Below, in pieces: positions 13,201 through 25,536 of a stretch of DNA of 64,000 nt; the stretch's first letter is position 1, and every line of letters begins with the position of its first letter. The stretch is from Sebastes aleutianus (lineage: Eukaryota; Chordata; Actinopteri; Perciformes; Sebastidae). The notes beneath the pieces were generated by a model. The model saw only the letters and a list, made by a program, of their open reading frames with translations. It searched no databases and was not told the DNA's origin. The stretch is from the NCBI GenBank assembly GCA_916700875.1, contig CAKAKS010000032.1, forward strand, positions 11,096,129 through 11,160,128, given 5' to 3'. Position numbers and translations under genes: made by a program.

Positions 13201-16200
13201 GAAGAAAATGACGGACAACTCCCAGACCGGACAACGCCGTGGTAGCGACCTGTCAATCACAAGGTAGCCACGCCCTGAAACATCCCCTGCTTTATGGTCT
13301 ATTTGATTCTAAATGGGACCATAATTTACTAAATGAACATCATGCTGTATTGAAGAAGACTTGAAACTAGCGATTGAGACCATAAACTCATGTTTACAAT
13401 GTTTACTGAGGTAAAAAATCAAGTGAGAAGTAGGATCATTTTCTCATAGACTTCTATACAATCTGACTTCTTTTTGCAACCAGAGGAGTCGCCCCCTGCT
13501 GGCTATTAGAAAGAATACAAGTTTAAGGCACTTCAGCATCGGCTTCACTTTTCAGACCCGGAGGTTGGCGCCTGATTGGCCCAGACGATTGATCAGTCTA
13601 GCTCTGATTTTAATGAACTCATCCTTGGAGAGCTTAAGGGGTTTACTTAATTGCAACAGGTGAAATGTTACATACATACAAAATTAGAGAGCTATGTGAC
13701 GCAAGGTGACATCATCTACCACACCACCCGTTGTTTTATTCACTTAGCGAGACAGGGTGTTGTATTATAATCCATGATTAGTCAATCAACTCCATCGAAT
13801 GTGCTTCCCTTCTGCTCTGCAGCCAGTGCATGAAAAGAAAGGCCAAGATGCATGTTTTGTCTCAACAGTACATTACATAAAACTATTTGCTCCTCCGTTT
13901 GCAGGCACAGGCCAAGAAAAACACACTACAGCTGGAGGCAGGAAGAGCAGAGAACCCTCATATGGTTTATATTCAAGCAGGCATCTTTGTACACTTGCAG
14001 GATCAAGCAAACTCATCCCATTGCTCTCCACAACATACACACATTCATAACATGTGCTCCTCCTCAAGTCAAGTCAGCGCCTTTTCCACTGCAAAAGGAA
14101 GACTCCACTGAGTGTAACCGACTGAAGCCGCCACATGCAGCGGAAAGGAAACTCATTTGGTGGTAGAGCGGCGAGAAAAGCTGTGACTTTCTCGCTCTAC
14201 GGGCTGACTAACTTGTTTCCTTCCATGTGGCAGAATATGGCTCATGGCTCATTCATAGGTTTTTTAACTGTATGAGGCTGTGTCATCGTGGAACACGGCT
14301 CTTCAAAAACAAGCAGATCCAGTCCCGATGACATCTGATGCTCCTCAAAGTTTCAGCCAAGCGTGGAATAAAGCTTTACTTGAAATACATCTGGCGTTAC
14401 AGTCAATTTCAATGTGCATCGCAGCGGAGCGATGCACTTTCAAAACTGTAACACACACCGCGCACAAGCTGAAAATCGCCACCGTCACTCAGCCGTTACT
14501 TCTCCCCACTTTGTGCGGACGAGACGCACAAAATAATGACAAAGCAACTTATTGTTTCAACCACTTCTCACTCCTCGTCCTTCTCCTGCATGAAGCATAG
14601 ATGACTGGTAAGAAGAGAAACACAGGGGTTTGAATAAGTGCCATGTGTTCATATGCAATTAATTCACTGCTTGTTTCCTTCTTACCGTAAACTGAGATCT
14701 GTGTATGTGCGTGTGATTCCAGCCTATAATGTGTGTGTATATCTCCATTTCTGGTGCAGACAAGGTGGAATCACAACTCTTAACCACTGAGCTTAGGGTC
14801 CAGGGCCTTTGTCCAGACCACAGCGTATAGCTGGAGACTCTACACCTGTCATCCTAGACCTCTCTCAATCACCAGGAGACGCTAACAAAGCTATACCGCT
14901 TACCCAATTTACATCAACCGCAGCAGGCTACTGGTTTCCAGCCAAATCTCTTCCTGGTTTTTATACGAAGCGTTGCTCTCCAAAGAAAACCCCACAATTA
15001 TTTTCACCAAGCTTTTGATTATTTGAATCCAGAGAAACAATACTATTCTGTGGCCAGACGTACAAAAGTGCTGAAGTGGAGTGGAGAGATAATGGTGATG
15101 AGGTCAGTGTTTGGTTGCTAGCCACTGTATCCCCAATGAGAGCCAGGTGGCGTTTGGTTTAATAGCGCCGGGTTTTTTTTAGGTTACATACATGACAGAA
15201 ACTCTCATCGATGACTGCACTCGTGGGTGTTCGCTTGAATGCATATATGTGTGTGTGTGTGTGCATGAGTATTGCATGCATTAACAGTGTCCAGAGGCCA
15301 AGCAGAGAAGAGGAAGGCTGAGTCACAGGATCTAAGGCCTCTCAGGAAGAGAGCAGTGTGATCTAAGACATGCTTGGCCAGGCCCCCGCACGCTGCTGAT
15401 GAGTTATAGCCCCGCTGCGATCCTCCGCCAGCGCCTCCGCCTCGCAGATACACTGCAGAACACACTCCATCTCCCCCTTTCTGGCCGGGGAACAGCCGCC
15501 AGATTCACCTCCACACGGGGCAAATAAACAGGTGAACCTGGGAGGCGGGGGAATTTATGTGAGATTGATGGCGACTGCACTTTCTCTTGTTCTGGCAGAG
15601 CGGGAGGTCAAAAGGTGAGCGGTAATAGCAGGATGTAGGAACACGCTGCTGTTGCTCAACAGGAACATTAATAATTGCAGTGGGTTACAGAAAGTGGGCA
15701 GGCACTAGCTGCTTGAGGTTTCCTCTTTCTTTATGATAAATAACGAGGACTTACTTTTACAGACTTTTGTTGAATTAGCAGTTTCACAGAAATACAAAAG
15801 AACCACACTTAAAAAAAAAAAGTAAACCAAACATTCAGTGGAGCCAAATTCCAACACTCGAGCTGTCGCCTTCGCCAAGACACCCAAAAGGCAATTTCTC
15901 TGAACATTTAAACACACAGACAAGAGTAATGGCAAGTGCACAGCGTAGGGAAAAGCCATTTGAACGCAGGCGCACAGACTGAACAGGCTGTGCTGCTCCG
16001 CCGACCACAGCAGATTGGAGAGAATATGGAAACAGGGAGCGGCTCTGAGGGGAACTAACCGAACAGTGCGAGCGCGGCTGCAGAAAGAGAGACACAGTGA
16101 CAAAAGAAGTCATGCCGGAGTGGCTGACTGTTTCCCTCGGGGTTTGAAACGAGCCAATCAAACTAAAGTGGAATCGTAATACAACTACTTTTCTTTCCAT

Positions 16201-16933
16201 TTGGCCCTTGGATGCTTTTCATCAGACCTTTTCTCTTCATAACACAGCAGGTTTCTTCTCGTATTCTCGCTGTATCGACATGTAATTGCACTTCCCCTGC
16301 CACCTTCCTATCAGTTTGACCGATCACTCACTACACTGAAAGACAGGAAAGGCAAACAGTGCTGAGAAAACAACACAGAATAAGACATTCTGCAACCTGC
16401 TCCTGCCGCAGGGGATCAATAACGCCACGCTGATGTGATCGTGTAGCTACAACACACGCCATGTGGTCTTCATTGCAGGACGCTGGAAACATCTTTAACA
16501 CATCTGCTGAGATCATGATTACAACATATGTTTGCACTAGCCTTTTGAGACAAAAAGTGACATTAATTATTTAACCCGGTCAGATAAGCAAGGGTTAATA
16601 TCTCTAAGAGGGCAGCGTGCGTGTCAGTCGACCCCCCCTCCTCTTCAGCATTTGTCATGGTTGAAGTGCTCGGAGTGTGCTGAGGTTGTCAGCGAGTGCA
16701 GCGAAGGAGGAACTCCAGGCCAAAGAAAGGAGCAACTTGAGCCGTTAATGAGTAAATTAATAAGGGAAATGAGATGTCCTCTTTCAGTCAACTGTGTTAT
16801 TATGCCACGGTTACAAAATTTATGAATGGAAACTCTCTCAGGAAGTGCTCCTAAATCGCCACATGTGGTTGGCTTCACAAGGACAAAGTCGCCAGGATTC
16901 CTGCGTATTAAATGATTCAATATTACTGTGCTG

Positions 16934-16976
<43 letters not shown>

Positions 16977-19900
16977 ACTACCACTTCAATATAATCACAA
17001 TCAAAGCCCATTCAGCCAGCATTAGCAGAGATTGGAGTGATGCAAGATTATCTCTGGTAAAAGTCAAGTATGATGAAGGGCATTTGGGCAGAAAATGGCA
17101 GACAGGAGCAGCCTTCTATTGGCGGTTCTGGCACCGACTGATGGGCAGGACATCAGCCGTACGTACGGTGGCCGCAACCCCCCTCTGTGCCCCCCATACA
17201 AGGCCTGCCAACAGAGGCTGTCCCCCCCCCGTCCCTAGAGAGGACCACTCTTCTCCACTCTGTCATTCTCTCTAACTCTTGTGGCCGGGCCCTGTGCTCT
17301 GCCTTGCCACTTTGCATTTAGAGGAGAGCGAGGCGGCAGAAATGTGCACTACAGATGGTAGAAATTACTTAGCTCACTTAACTTCAGAGATATTTTTTTC
17401 CCTTTTTCTCCTCTCTCTCTCTTTCTCCCTTTTCCACAAATTACTCCAGGACTGGGGAAATTGATAGATTCCTTGTGCAAGTAGGCTTTTGAGTTGTACA
17501 TGTACATGATGGTTTTTTTCCTGCAATCCCAATTGTGATATCAATTTAGTCAACTCCATGGCTTTGGAATACATCAGTATGCCTTAAAATGAACACTGAA
17601 AGTTGGAAAGAAAAAGGCTAAACAATACCAACAGTGAATATTTTGACTTAAGGGTGACCTGTTTTTTCTTGAGAAGGAGCTGAATGTGCTTTCCAGGAAA
17701 CGTCTGGCCTCATGTATATCACACATAAAGCCCTGTGCTGTTGGGACGTCCTCTGGGGTGAAATACGGCTGCCAGCTCCATAGGAACATGCAGATGTGGG
17801 CTTATACTGTCGAAGGGAGGGAGGGAGAGAGGGAGGGAGATGGTGGTGATTTATTTCCCGTGTGTTTCAGTTAGTTTTGGTCGATGTGAACTGCAGTCTC
17901 TCCATTTTCCATCTGTACTCTTCTTTTCTTGCTATTTTCTCTTCTCATTTTCCCCTCCTTATGACTGTTTTTCTGTCTTATATTGCACTTTTCTATAGAT
18001 ACTGTATCCCAGATCTTCATGACAGACCTCAACACCACATACAGACCTTAGTTGAAAGGGCTGGTGAGATTACAGTCATTCTATATCCTAAAGCTTAATC
18101 ACCAAAACTAAATCTGATGATCACAATTGCTGCACAATAACCTTTACTAAACAGCACCAAAAGGCAGACACAACACCATCAAGAAGGCGTATAAATGCCA
18201 ACCAAAGAACGCCGTCTCCACTGTTGCAACTCCATCGAATTAATCTTAAAAAAAGGTCCAGGAATGTTGAGCCGATGCTGTTTTCTCTGCCAAGTGTTAC
18301 CTTGCATCACGCAAGTGATATTACTCAAAGGTTCAGAACAATCCAAATCCTTTTGTTTTTACAATACTCTGCTATTTTACTGTACGTTGTCCAATGTAGC
18401 CAGTTTCTGACTCAAACGGGCCTTTGTCTCGCTAATTACAGAGGCAGCTGTAAGGCCCTCGACCAGAGACTGCGAGTTACAGCGCTGACAAAACCAGTAG
18501 GGAAACCTGTGGCTGAGGCAGCTGCCTTTTCACAGCATTTCCAGCTGGAGTGAAAACTCAGCAACATCCTAAGGACAAGCGCTAAAATTAAAGCATTCAT
18601 AAAAGTTTTTTTCCATTACCCGTGCCAAAAGAACTTCAAATTTCCTTTATCCCGCGAAGCTTTATCATCCCCTTTGATAGCGAGAAAACCTTTAGCGGAT
18701 GCCAAGCTGCACTTTAAATTTATATAAAGCATGTCTACTGCCAACATTCACCAGAAAGCATCTCCACTGAAAACTGTCTTTGTAGGACATTAAAAACAGT
18801 CCCATAAAGACTGTTGATCATGCAATCGCCATTACAGCATCCATCGAAATTTGTCAGATGTTTCAAGTGTTTGGCTTCAAATATTTCAGCTTCCTAGCAG
18901 TCTAATCCCACCCATCCCGAGCAACATCACATCATCCTCCAAAAATGCCTGGGTGAAGAGGAATGTTCTGTAGCTGGCTGGCCGTCCGGGTTGACCAGCT
19001 GGCTAACTGGGAGTCATTCTCATGGAGTCATGAACTTTTGTCCCGCCGCTGCTCCCTTGCTGGCTGCACGAGAGGACTTGGGCGACACCAAACAGGAAGT
19101 GCTCAACAAGTGGAAGCTATGGATGTTTATCTCGCGCCATTCATCAAGCTCCAAAAACCAGACAGAGAAGTCGCGACCCGACCAGTGAAACAAGGCTGTC
19201 CAGAGTTGCGTGTAGCCAATGGGAGGGGGGCCGCCAATGCGCCGTTGTGGAGTTTGATTGGTACCCGACTGGGAGGGTCTCCGCCACCCGCTGGCTGGCA
19301 CCCTTCATCCTTTCTCACAGTCCTCAAGGAGCCTGGCTTCGAGTTGACACCCTTGTGCCAAGTGGTGACACCAAAACAGTCATATTTTGAAGTATTCAGT
19401 AGATTGCAAGAGCAGTAACCGCAATAGCTGCTCTGAGAGACAGACACTGAACCTATCAAGATCAGGTTGCCCCGGACGAAGGTTGACCTTAACCGCTCGG
19501 TGAATGTGGTCCAAACCACTACTATCAAAACCATCTCCAGATCAGAGTAGAGAACAGAGAGAAGAAAGCAAATCTACTCTGTGGACACCGGCCAAGTCAT
19601 GTGGTTGAGTCTTTAGCAGGAAGAGGCATGAGCCGTACGAAATCTATACAATACACAGCTATTATAACAGGCTGTATGACTCCCCTGTCAAACAATGAGA
19701 CTGATTCAGGACTAAAGGGTTCAGGAAAGATATGAAATGTCAGACCTTGAAGCCATGACACATTATCTACAGTAAAAGAGAGCGCATGCAAACATCTGGA
19801 CATTTTACAGCTGTCCAACTGCATCCAGAGTGCTATAGCTTGTATCCATGGCTTGTAAAGGGATTTCTCTGCATCCTTAATACAATGGCTCATTCAATAT

Positions 19901-22900
19901 TGGACATGAGCTAATTTGTCCTGATGTCGCTGTCTAGTACACCAAAGGACTGTGTGATCTTATAGTTTGGCATGCCAGGGAAGGAACAGGCTCCAAAGAG
20001 GAACGCGAAAAAATGTGCTAACAACAGCAACAGTGCAACAAAGCAAAGCACTCACTTCATCTTTCTGTCCTTAAGCTATGGTCACAAGCTTTTAGAACAT
20101 AGTGGCTACTTGTGTTCTCTCCTGAGTTTTGGATGCCGGTGGAGACTCTGAGTAGTATAAACACAGCGATTGCATTGCAGCAGTCTCCTTTTCAGTAATG
20201 AGCCTGGGCGGAGTAATGTCGCAAGTTACCTTGATGTAACTCCACTTCTATGGAAGTATACGTTTTAGTGTAGCCAAGTGTCTCTCAGAATCACAAAGCA
20301 AATGACAGAATGTAAACATAGTGTGGGATATACAGGCTAGTTAAAGCACAATGCGGCTAGGGCTGGGTGATATTGCCAAAATCTTCTATATCGATATAGG
20401 TTATTTCATATCTCGATAATAATATGTATCACGATATAGCATGTTTTCTGGTAGTTCAATAAATAAATAGTCTATATGACATAACCACACGGTATATTGT
20501 TTATACTCCTGTGTGAATTAATTTTCTCATTTCATTAAGAACTTCAGTGCAAAATAAACATAAGAGTTTCAAGCGAAATTGACCCTTCGCTAAATTCTGC
20601 CCCTTGAACGCAGACTGGCAAATCATAGCGCAGCATCGGCCAGCTCTGACCAGGGTCCAACAACTGTACGGCTGTGCTCCATAGACTTCATGCAATCGTT
20701 TCAGATTGGCTTCATTTTCAGGCTGGTTTAGTGGATTTCAAGTTAGTCGTGGTTAAACATTGTACTTGGGACACATGTAATAGTGACCCATAGAGGTTAA
20801 ACATTGTGTAATAGTGATACTCTTTAACCAGAGAGGTTGGGGGGGAGATAAAAGTTTCTAGAACGTTATGTTTCAATATAAAAACCAGTGGAGCTTACAT
20901 TAGCAGAAACTTACAAAGTAATTATTCCAACAGTGAATAAAGACCTACCCGGCTTTACAGGAACATTTCATTGTGGTTCACTTTTACAATGTGATCTGTA
21001 GGCTTTAGCTTTTATCTTTTTAACCTGTTTTCGCTGCTGAATCAGATTGACATCCTGATCTATCCTCCAAACGCATATTGTAGATCCTTCCGTCTGCTTC
21101 TCTCTGAAATAGCTAGATATTAATGCAGCGAGTGCAGTTAGTGACCGTGTGGCTCTATCGTAGCTCTGACAGCTTGATGGCGTAGGAGAGGGGGAGGGGG
21201 AGGCTTAGCAAAGAGTCATTATAGAGAAAAAATAAATAAATATTTCCCTCTATGACTATGACTATGTTTACATGCATGCACACAAATACAGAGTAATCAG
21301 ATTAAGACAATAGCTGAGTTTGATTCGATTTTCTGAGAAATTTGAGTTAGCATGTGCTTGTTATTATCAACTTAGACGACGTAATCGTGTATCACGATAT
21401 CTCGATATATGATTTCATCACGATACGATTCCATTGAAAGATGATAAATTATCATATTGAATTATCGCCCAGCCCTGCATGCGGCCTGATCATGTACAAC
21501 ACGTGTCTTGCGATGCAGTGGTGAGATAAACGGATGCTTGACTCACCTATAAATCCAGCTTTTGCTGTTCCAATAGGTCAATTAAGGTAGTTGAGGTAGT
21601 TTGGAATCGTAATAGGAAAAACCCATTACAGAGACAGGACACAGTGTACGAACTACATCTTCCAGCATGCCTGAATGCACACTGGGATGCTGTGAAAAAA
21701 GACACTGAGAAAAGTTAATCTGGGTTGCTGTTCTTGCCCTGCTGGCACAGTGACCCAGATAATCTAGCATAAGGATGGACAAGTTGCTCAGCCACAAGAC
21801 TGAATGCTACCAAGATACCAACATGGTTAATATCATGCAACTAAATCCCACTATGAAAGTTCACAACAGCTGACACAGCAGAAAACCTGACACAGAATGG
21901 ACAGATTTAAGTCGGGATAAGCATCCCTGTTTGTTGCATGGCTGAGTGGTGAGTCACTTTGCGGAGCGGGCCAGCTCTCAGCGGAGGAAACAGCAGCACG
22001 AAGGGGGGGAATACACTTCCATCCAGACTCTATCTCCACGCAGATATTACCACATAAAGTCCAAAGCTTTTTTTCCTGTCTCGCCTCCGCTGACAGACAC
22101 CTGAGGTTCTGCTGACTGGAGACATCCTGGGACGACTGTCAACGGCTAAGCCGGAGGGTCAGAGATCCTCAGCTGGAAAAGTTGGCCAGGATGAGCGGAC
22201 TTTGTAAAAAGGCTCACAGTTGTCGTGCATATTTCAGAACAAGAAGTGAGGCAGCCAGGGATGGACCGGAGAAAGCAGAAGGCCTACAGTCATATTTTCC
22301 ATTGATATCAAAGCCATGTGGCTGGATTTCATGAAATAGCTGAGGCGGTACACTGCATTTGGCAGTGTTTAATAGAAGAAACGTGGATGAACGCGCTGGA
22401 TATGTTCTGCGGTGATGATGTACTCTATATTATGAAAGGATGTACAGTATGTTCAGATGTTCATTATATATATATAGCCTTTTCAAAGTTCCCATGACTG
22501 TTGATCATGAAATTAGATCGTTTCCTGCCATATTTTATTAGAGTGCATGGCATCTTTAAATGAATGCATGTGATAAGAAGTGATACAGCGATACAACCGC
22601 ACATAGGTGATCCTGATCTTGGCAGATCATCAGCACCCACTCACCGTGAATGCACTGCGCTGATTTTCTTTTACGTTTTTGTCTTCAAAAGCACCGTATT
22701 CCCCACCCTTTTCCTGTTACAGATTCTTGTAACTATGCCAATATGTTACAAGATCCATGTAAATATGCGCAAGTGATGAGATTTTCTGCTCTGCGGACCA
22801 GAACTGTTCATAACTAGCTAGTGAGAATCAGCAGACCTCGTAAAGAACAACAACATTACCCTGCTCCTCTGGAATGTCAACTTGGACAACATGGAACCAA

Positions 22901-25481
22901 AAGGACACTGCAGGCTCGATACAGACAGCTCCTTCACTATCTTCCACTTGTTGTTCAACACAAGTCTGTTCCTCATTCTTTCTCTTTTTCTTCCCTTATT
23001 TCCATTATCATCATCTCCAACTCATATACAGCTCTGACCGACCTACATGTTTCAGATCCCGGTGGCTGATTAAAGTGCTTCGCTTAATCACCCTCTTTTT
23101 ATTCAGTCGATGATAATTACAGACACAAAGGGAGTAATCATCATTATGCACAAGAGAGGTTAGAAAAAACAGCAACGTGTGGATGCACACAGGAGCCATT
23201 TCATTATTCCAACAGGCTTTGCACACTATTAATCCCACACAACTGTGAAGTGCACATGCATGGGCTCAAAGAAGACAATAACTGAGGTTTAGAGCACCTA
23301 CTGTATACATTAGAAATGCTGTCTATTTAGTAGATGAATAACAATAGATGTTATCAACTTTGCAGTACTTATTGTACCACTTACTGTACAGATGTACTGC
23401 TAGTTTAAAGAGGACTCATTATGCGTTTGTGCTTTTTCCCTTTCCTTAGTGTTACATATTTGTTGTGCACATAAAAGGTCTGCAAAGTTACAAAGTCAAA
23501 AGTCCACGCCAAAGGGAGTTAGTTACTCTCCCCCACAAAAAACACTGCTCCTGAACTACCTGAAATCGTGGATGTATTAAGAGAACTGGATACAGCGTTG
23601 GAGGCGGGCTCCCGTTCATTCCTATGAAAGTTGCTCAGTGGCGCATGAAGCCAAAATGGTTTGACTGCCAAGTGATAAAATACCCAGATCTTCCGGCGTT
23701 TTTCCGCATCCACTGGGCCCTTTCTTAAACTCCGCCTCCCAGTACGTAGTCCAGCCTCGGTCTGGGGCTCATCCACATGGACGGAGGAAGGAAAATAACT
23801 CTGGATTCAGCTGTTAGTGCATTTTACACCTTTCAGGACATAATGATTTAAATAAGTGTTCATACTGGGAGGTTGATTTACTTTAAAAAAAAAAAAAATA
23901 TTACAGACGTCTCTTTCCCAATGTAAGTCTATGGGAAAAAGGCTTTTTGGGCCCAACGGCATCACGTGATGGACATACAATTTGTAGTAGCACCGTTTGG
24001 CCACTACGAAAATTTGCTTCAGAGCCTGGCGCACTTCCTGGGGGCTTGCCTGAAATGCCTCGCTTAAAGTCCCGCCTTTTCTTCCGTAACATGGTGATGT
24101 CACCAAGTAAGACATTTGCATAATACCTGCATAGAGCGGCTAGTTTGGCACGCCCTCAAACAAAGCTAGGGGGCCAGGAGGTCAAACAGAGCGTTTCAGA
24201 CAGAGGGTGAAAAGAGGTGCTGCAGCACAGCCGGTTTGAGAAGAATTAAGCGGGTTTTTTTTACATTACTGCATTTAAACATGTTCCAGTAGAAACCCCA
24301 AATACAAGCTTGCACCTGAAAATTAGCTTAATAGGTCCCCTTTAATGTTACAGTTTGTGAGAAATACTTTTTTGATCCGATTGGTGTTTGCAGTAGTGGC
24401 AATGAACATATTTTTCTGAAAGACAAAACCACTTCATACGAAAGGCACAACATCTGTGGTGTTGAAGCTTTACAAAGCTTATTATTATATGGGACCACTT
24501 CAAATTAGAAAGAAAAAATAAAATGTTTTACCCTCATGCTTGCACATTATATAAACAGGCCCGACCACTTTCTGCACAAACGGAAAAGAACAGGCAAAAG
24601 CTGGCGCTGTTGATTTGCACTTTGAATATTCTCACGCGACTAAATATGAGTTGGCAAATGATGAAGCATATACTTGTTTTTAAAGCCACTTCTCATGCTG
24701 AGTGTCATTACAACACATTACCGGTGTCATGGAAAATAAAGATCCAGCATCCCACCACTGAGTAGTTCTGTATATGTGTGTGCAGACCAGCTTGTGTGCT
24801 TGCACTTGCACCATGTTAAGTCCAGTAACATTACATCACAATGTAAATAACTGCCGCTACTACACTGTGTCCTGTAACTGGAGGAGAATCGGTGCTTGTT
24901 GTGTGTGCATGCTTCTGTGGTGTTTGACTCATTTTTGGGGCACGAGGCCCAGATGTCTGCTTTGAAAAACAAAACCTAAACAGATGAATATGGTAGAAGA
25001 TGGGCAAAACACATGTTGGCGCATCATGTTGGTGCTCTGCTGCCTTGGGTATCCCTGCTAAAGCTTGAAAACAAGTAGTAGGTTTGCATGACTTTGTGGA
25101 AAACCTCTCACTTCAGAGGACATTGGAGAAAAACTGTTTGATGAGAGATGTCCTTTTTTAACTGAAAACAGTGTGAATCACATGTTTCAATGAGAGGCTT
25201 ACCTTCTGGTCCACTATGGAGCACACCAGGTCCTTAACAGATGACAGCGACAGGTCACTGGCCTCCAGGTTGACCGTCTCTCTGGTCAGTCCAATCTGCA
25301 GCAGGAAGGACACCCCATGGAAAGAGCTGCGGGAGTTGGTGGGGCTGGGGGCGCTGTGGCTGCCGTTGGACAGCCGCGTGTAGAGCGGCCCGGACGCCGG
25401 GGCGGGCGATGAGGACGGGTGGTGCGGATAGAGAGAGTGGAGGAAGGCTCGAGGTAAGGATGGGGGAGAGGAGGCAGACAT
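1116..25481 (-). CDS. prkd3: Protein kinase D3, N-terminal part (3 coding exons; gene continues off the left edge)
   Basis: Serine/threonine kinase of the PKD family (diacylglycerol- and PKC-activated, Golgi and signalling roles). The coding parts seen are 25481-25203, 5297-5159 and 1247-1116, giving 183 complete codons plus one base. The joined protein has a low-complexity Ser/Pro-rich N-terminus. It then has the block SFLLQIGLTRETV, the ubiquitin-like-fold region FPECGFFGMYDKILLFRHD, and the start of the first C1 (phorbol ester/DAG) zinc finger from H152 with C165, C168 and C182. RLSNG-SAPS-TNSR and LYVHSYKAPTFCDYC match PRKD3 rather than PRKD1/2, which have a different N-terminus. The second C1, the PH and the kinase domains are not in the window. 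Exon phases join without a break. Family identity is near certain; paralogue identity is from remembered family sequences. Confidence 0.95.
1248..5158 (-). other. prkd3 intron 2
   Basis: About 3.9 kb between coding exons 2 and 3. It contains the long-inverted-repeat MITE at 4262-4775. The 141-codon open frame at 2935-3360 has no recognisable domain and no splice context, so it is left out. Otherwise unremarkable. Confidence 0.75.
4262..4775. mobile_element. Foldback MITE with about 180-bp inverted repeats (family B)
   Basis: Starts TTAAAGGGGAAC and ends GTGCCCCTTTAA. The left arm (4262-4440) and the reverse complement of the right arm (4590-4775) match over nearly their whole length. Shared blocks include AACATGA, CTCTCTC, TGATGTCAT, TATAAAGT and GAGCTGCTC-ATAGACAATGAAT. 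No coding capacity. Transcribed, it would form a long hairpin. Confidence 0.88.
5159..5297 (-). CDS. prkd3: prkd3 coding exon 2
   Basis: 139 nt between a CAG acceptor and a GTAAGT donor. It begins FPECGFFGMYDK and ends IHEGDLIEVVLS, 46 codons plus one base. This is the highly conserved PKD N-terminal domain. The phase fits both neighbouring exons. Confidence 0.95.
6605..6740 (+). mobile_element. SINE-like element
   Basis: Head AGTGGACTAGTGGTT resembles a tRNA-type A box. The tail TTCAGGGATCAATAAAGTA is the kind of 3' end shared by fish SINEs and LINEs. About 135 bp. The B box is degenerate. Family assigned by recollection only. Confidence 0.6.
7445..7850 (+). repeat. Dispersed repeat (teleost interspersed family)
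   Basis: Contains GGGGGCGGGATTTATGAGC, GCCAGCCACAAGGGGGCGAT and TATATACAGTCTATGG. A related block (CAGCCACCACGGGGCGAT) recurs at about 10549-10590. I recognise it as a common fish repeat; exact limits and class are not determinable here. Confidence 0.5.
9580..9850 (+). repeat. Interspersed repeat related to 38940-39250 and 53855-54150
   Basis: Contains AACTGCAACTAACGATA, GGTCTATAAAATGTCTGAAAA, GAGAAGCTGGAACGAGAAAATGT and GATTAACAGATTAT. The same blocks occur in reverse orientation at the other two positions. This copy is diverged and appears to lack one end. Confidence 0.65.
10396..11060. mobile_element. Composite hAT-like remnant
   Basis: The left end TAGGGCTGCACAATTAATCG has the form of a hAT-type terminal repeat. 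The right part (about 10860-11050, with GTGGTTATATACTACTTATTT and AACATGCTATATCGTGATA) matches the reverse complement of the left end of the element at 20358-21477. Probably two different remnants lying together; no target duplication found. Confidence 0.55.
12439..12755 (+). mobile_element. TTAA-flanked MITE, family C copy 1
   Basis: Begins TTAAAGGTGCTCTACACAATATCC and ends TTAGCACCTTTAA, about 317 bp. A second copy in reverse orientation is at 43156-43530 (shared blocks ATATCCAGAGCAT, AACTATT and CTCTCATATGG). No coding content. Confidence 0.8.
12900..13580 (+). repeat. Dispersed repeat block
   Basis: A continuous stretch with motifs typical of fish interspersed repeats (CATAGACTGTAAAGTGGACAT, CTTTTTGCAACCAGAGGAGTC, GCCCCCTGCTGGCTATTAGA). 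It has an internal duplicated GCAACCAG block. Boundaries are approximate and the class unknown. Confidence 0.5.
16934..16976. repeat. (TGCC)n microsatellite
   Basis: About eleven perfect TGCC units in the large prkd3 intron. It produces the spurious Leu-Pro-Ala-Cys repeat in two reading frames. Confidence 0.95.
20358..21477. mobile_element. Complete non-autonomous hAT-type element, 1.1 kb
   Basis: Ends TAGGGCTGGGTGATATT and AATTATCGCCCAGCCCTG are inverted repeats. The flanks AATGCGGC (20350-20357) and CATGCGGC (21478-21485) agree at 7 of 8 bases, as expected for an 8-bp hAT target duplication. Subterminal regions are rich in TATCACGATAT-type repeats. No open frame resembling a transposase. 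Confidence 0.8.
23405..24345 (+). mobile_element. TTAA-flanked MITE, family A copy 2, interrupted
   Basis: Begins TTAAAGAGGACTCATTATGC and ends AATAGGTCCCCTTTAA. The family A sequence is split by a 482-bp insertion at 23567-24048. Removing the insertion restores the order seen in the other two copies. Confidence 0.85.
23567..24048. mobile_element. Insertion inside the family A MITE
   Basis: Flanked by CCTGAAAT at 23559-23566 and again at 24049-24056, where the uninterrupted copies carry a single CCTGAAAC. The 8-bp duplication fits hAT-type insertion, but the element ends (CGTGGATG and GGGGCTTG) are not inverted repeats of each other. Class unknown. Confidence 0.65.
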
Positions 25482-25536
25482 TGGGTTTCTTCCAATGGCG
25501 ACGTGGAACGCTGAATGGTGGAGGTTTTAGTGGAGG
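25203..25536 (-). CDS. prkd3: prkd3 first coding exon with short 5' UTR
   Basis: The ATG is at 25481-25479 and 93 codons follow, ending in VDQK at a GTAAGC donor (phase 0). The start is supported by an in-frame TAA at 25529-25527 with no ATG between it and the chosen start. A good acceptor (CTTTTCTCCCAG) ends at 25537, so the exon probably runs 25536-25203 with 55 nt of UTR spliced to an upstream leader exon. Another reading frame also has a long ORF here; it is a shadow. Confidence 0.9.

Larger units (their letters stand above)
5298..25202 (-). other. prkd3 intron 1 between coding exons (about 19.9 kb)
   Basis: The large first intron between coding exons. It holds the SINE at 6605-6740, several dispersed repeats, a composite hAT (10396-11060), a TTAA MITE (12439-12755), a full hAT-type element (20358-21477) and a nested MITE (23405-24345). 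The remaining stretches (for example 5300-6600, 13600-16900, 17000-20350, 21500-23400) show no exon I could support on either strand, only short open frames. Confidence 0.75.

Noticed and set aside
18963..19418. 151-codon plus-strand open frame in prkd3 intron 1
   Set aside because: No recognisable domain, no splice context, overlapping frames on both strands of similar length, and the DNA looks like dispersed repeat.
25286..25495. MEETQCLPP open frame overlapping prkd3 exon 1
   Set aside because: Different frame from the conserved Prkd3 protein; its Pro-rich sequence is a shadow.
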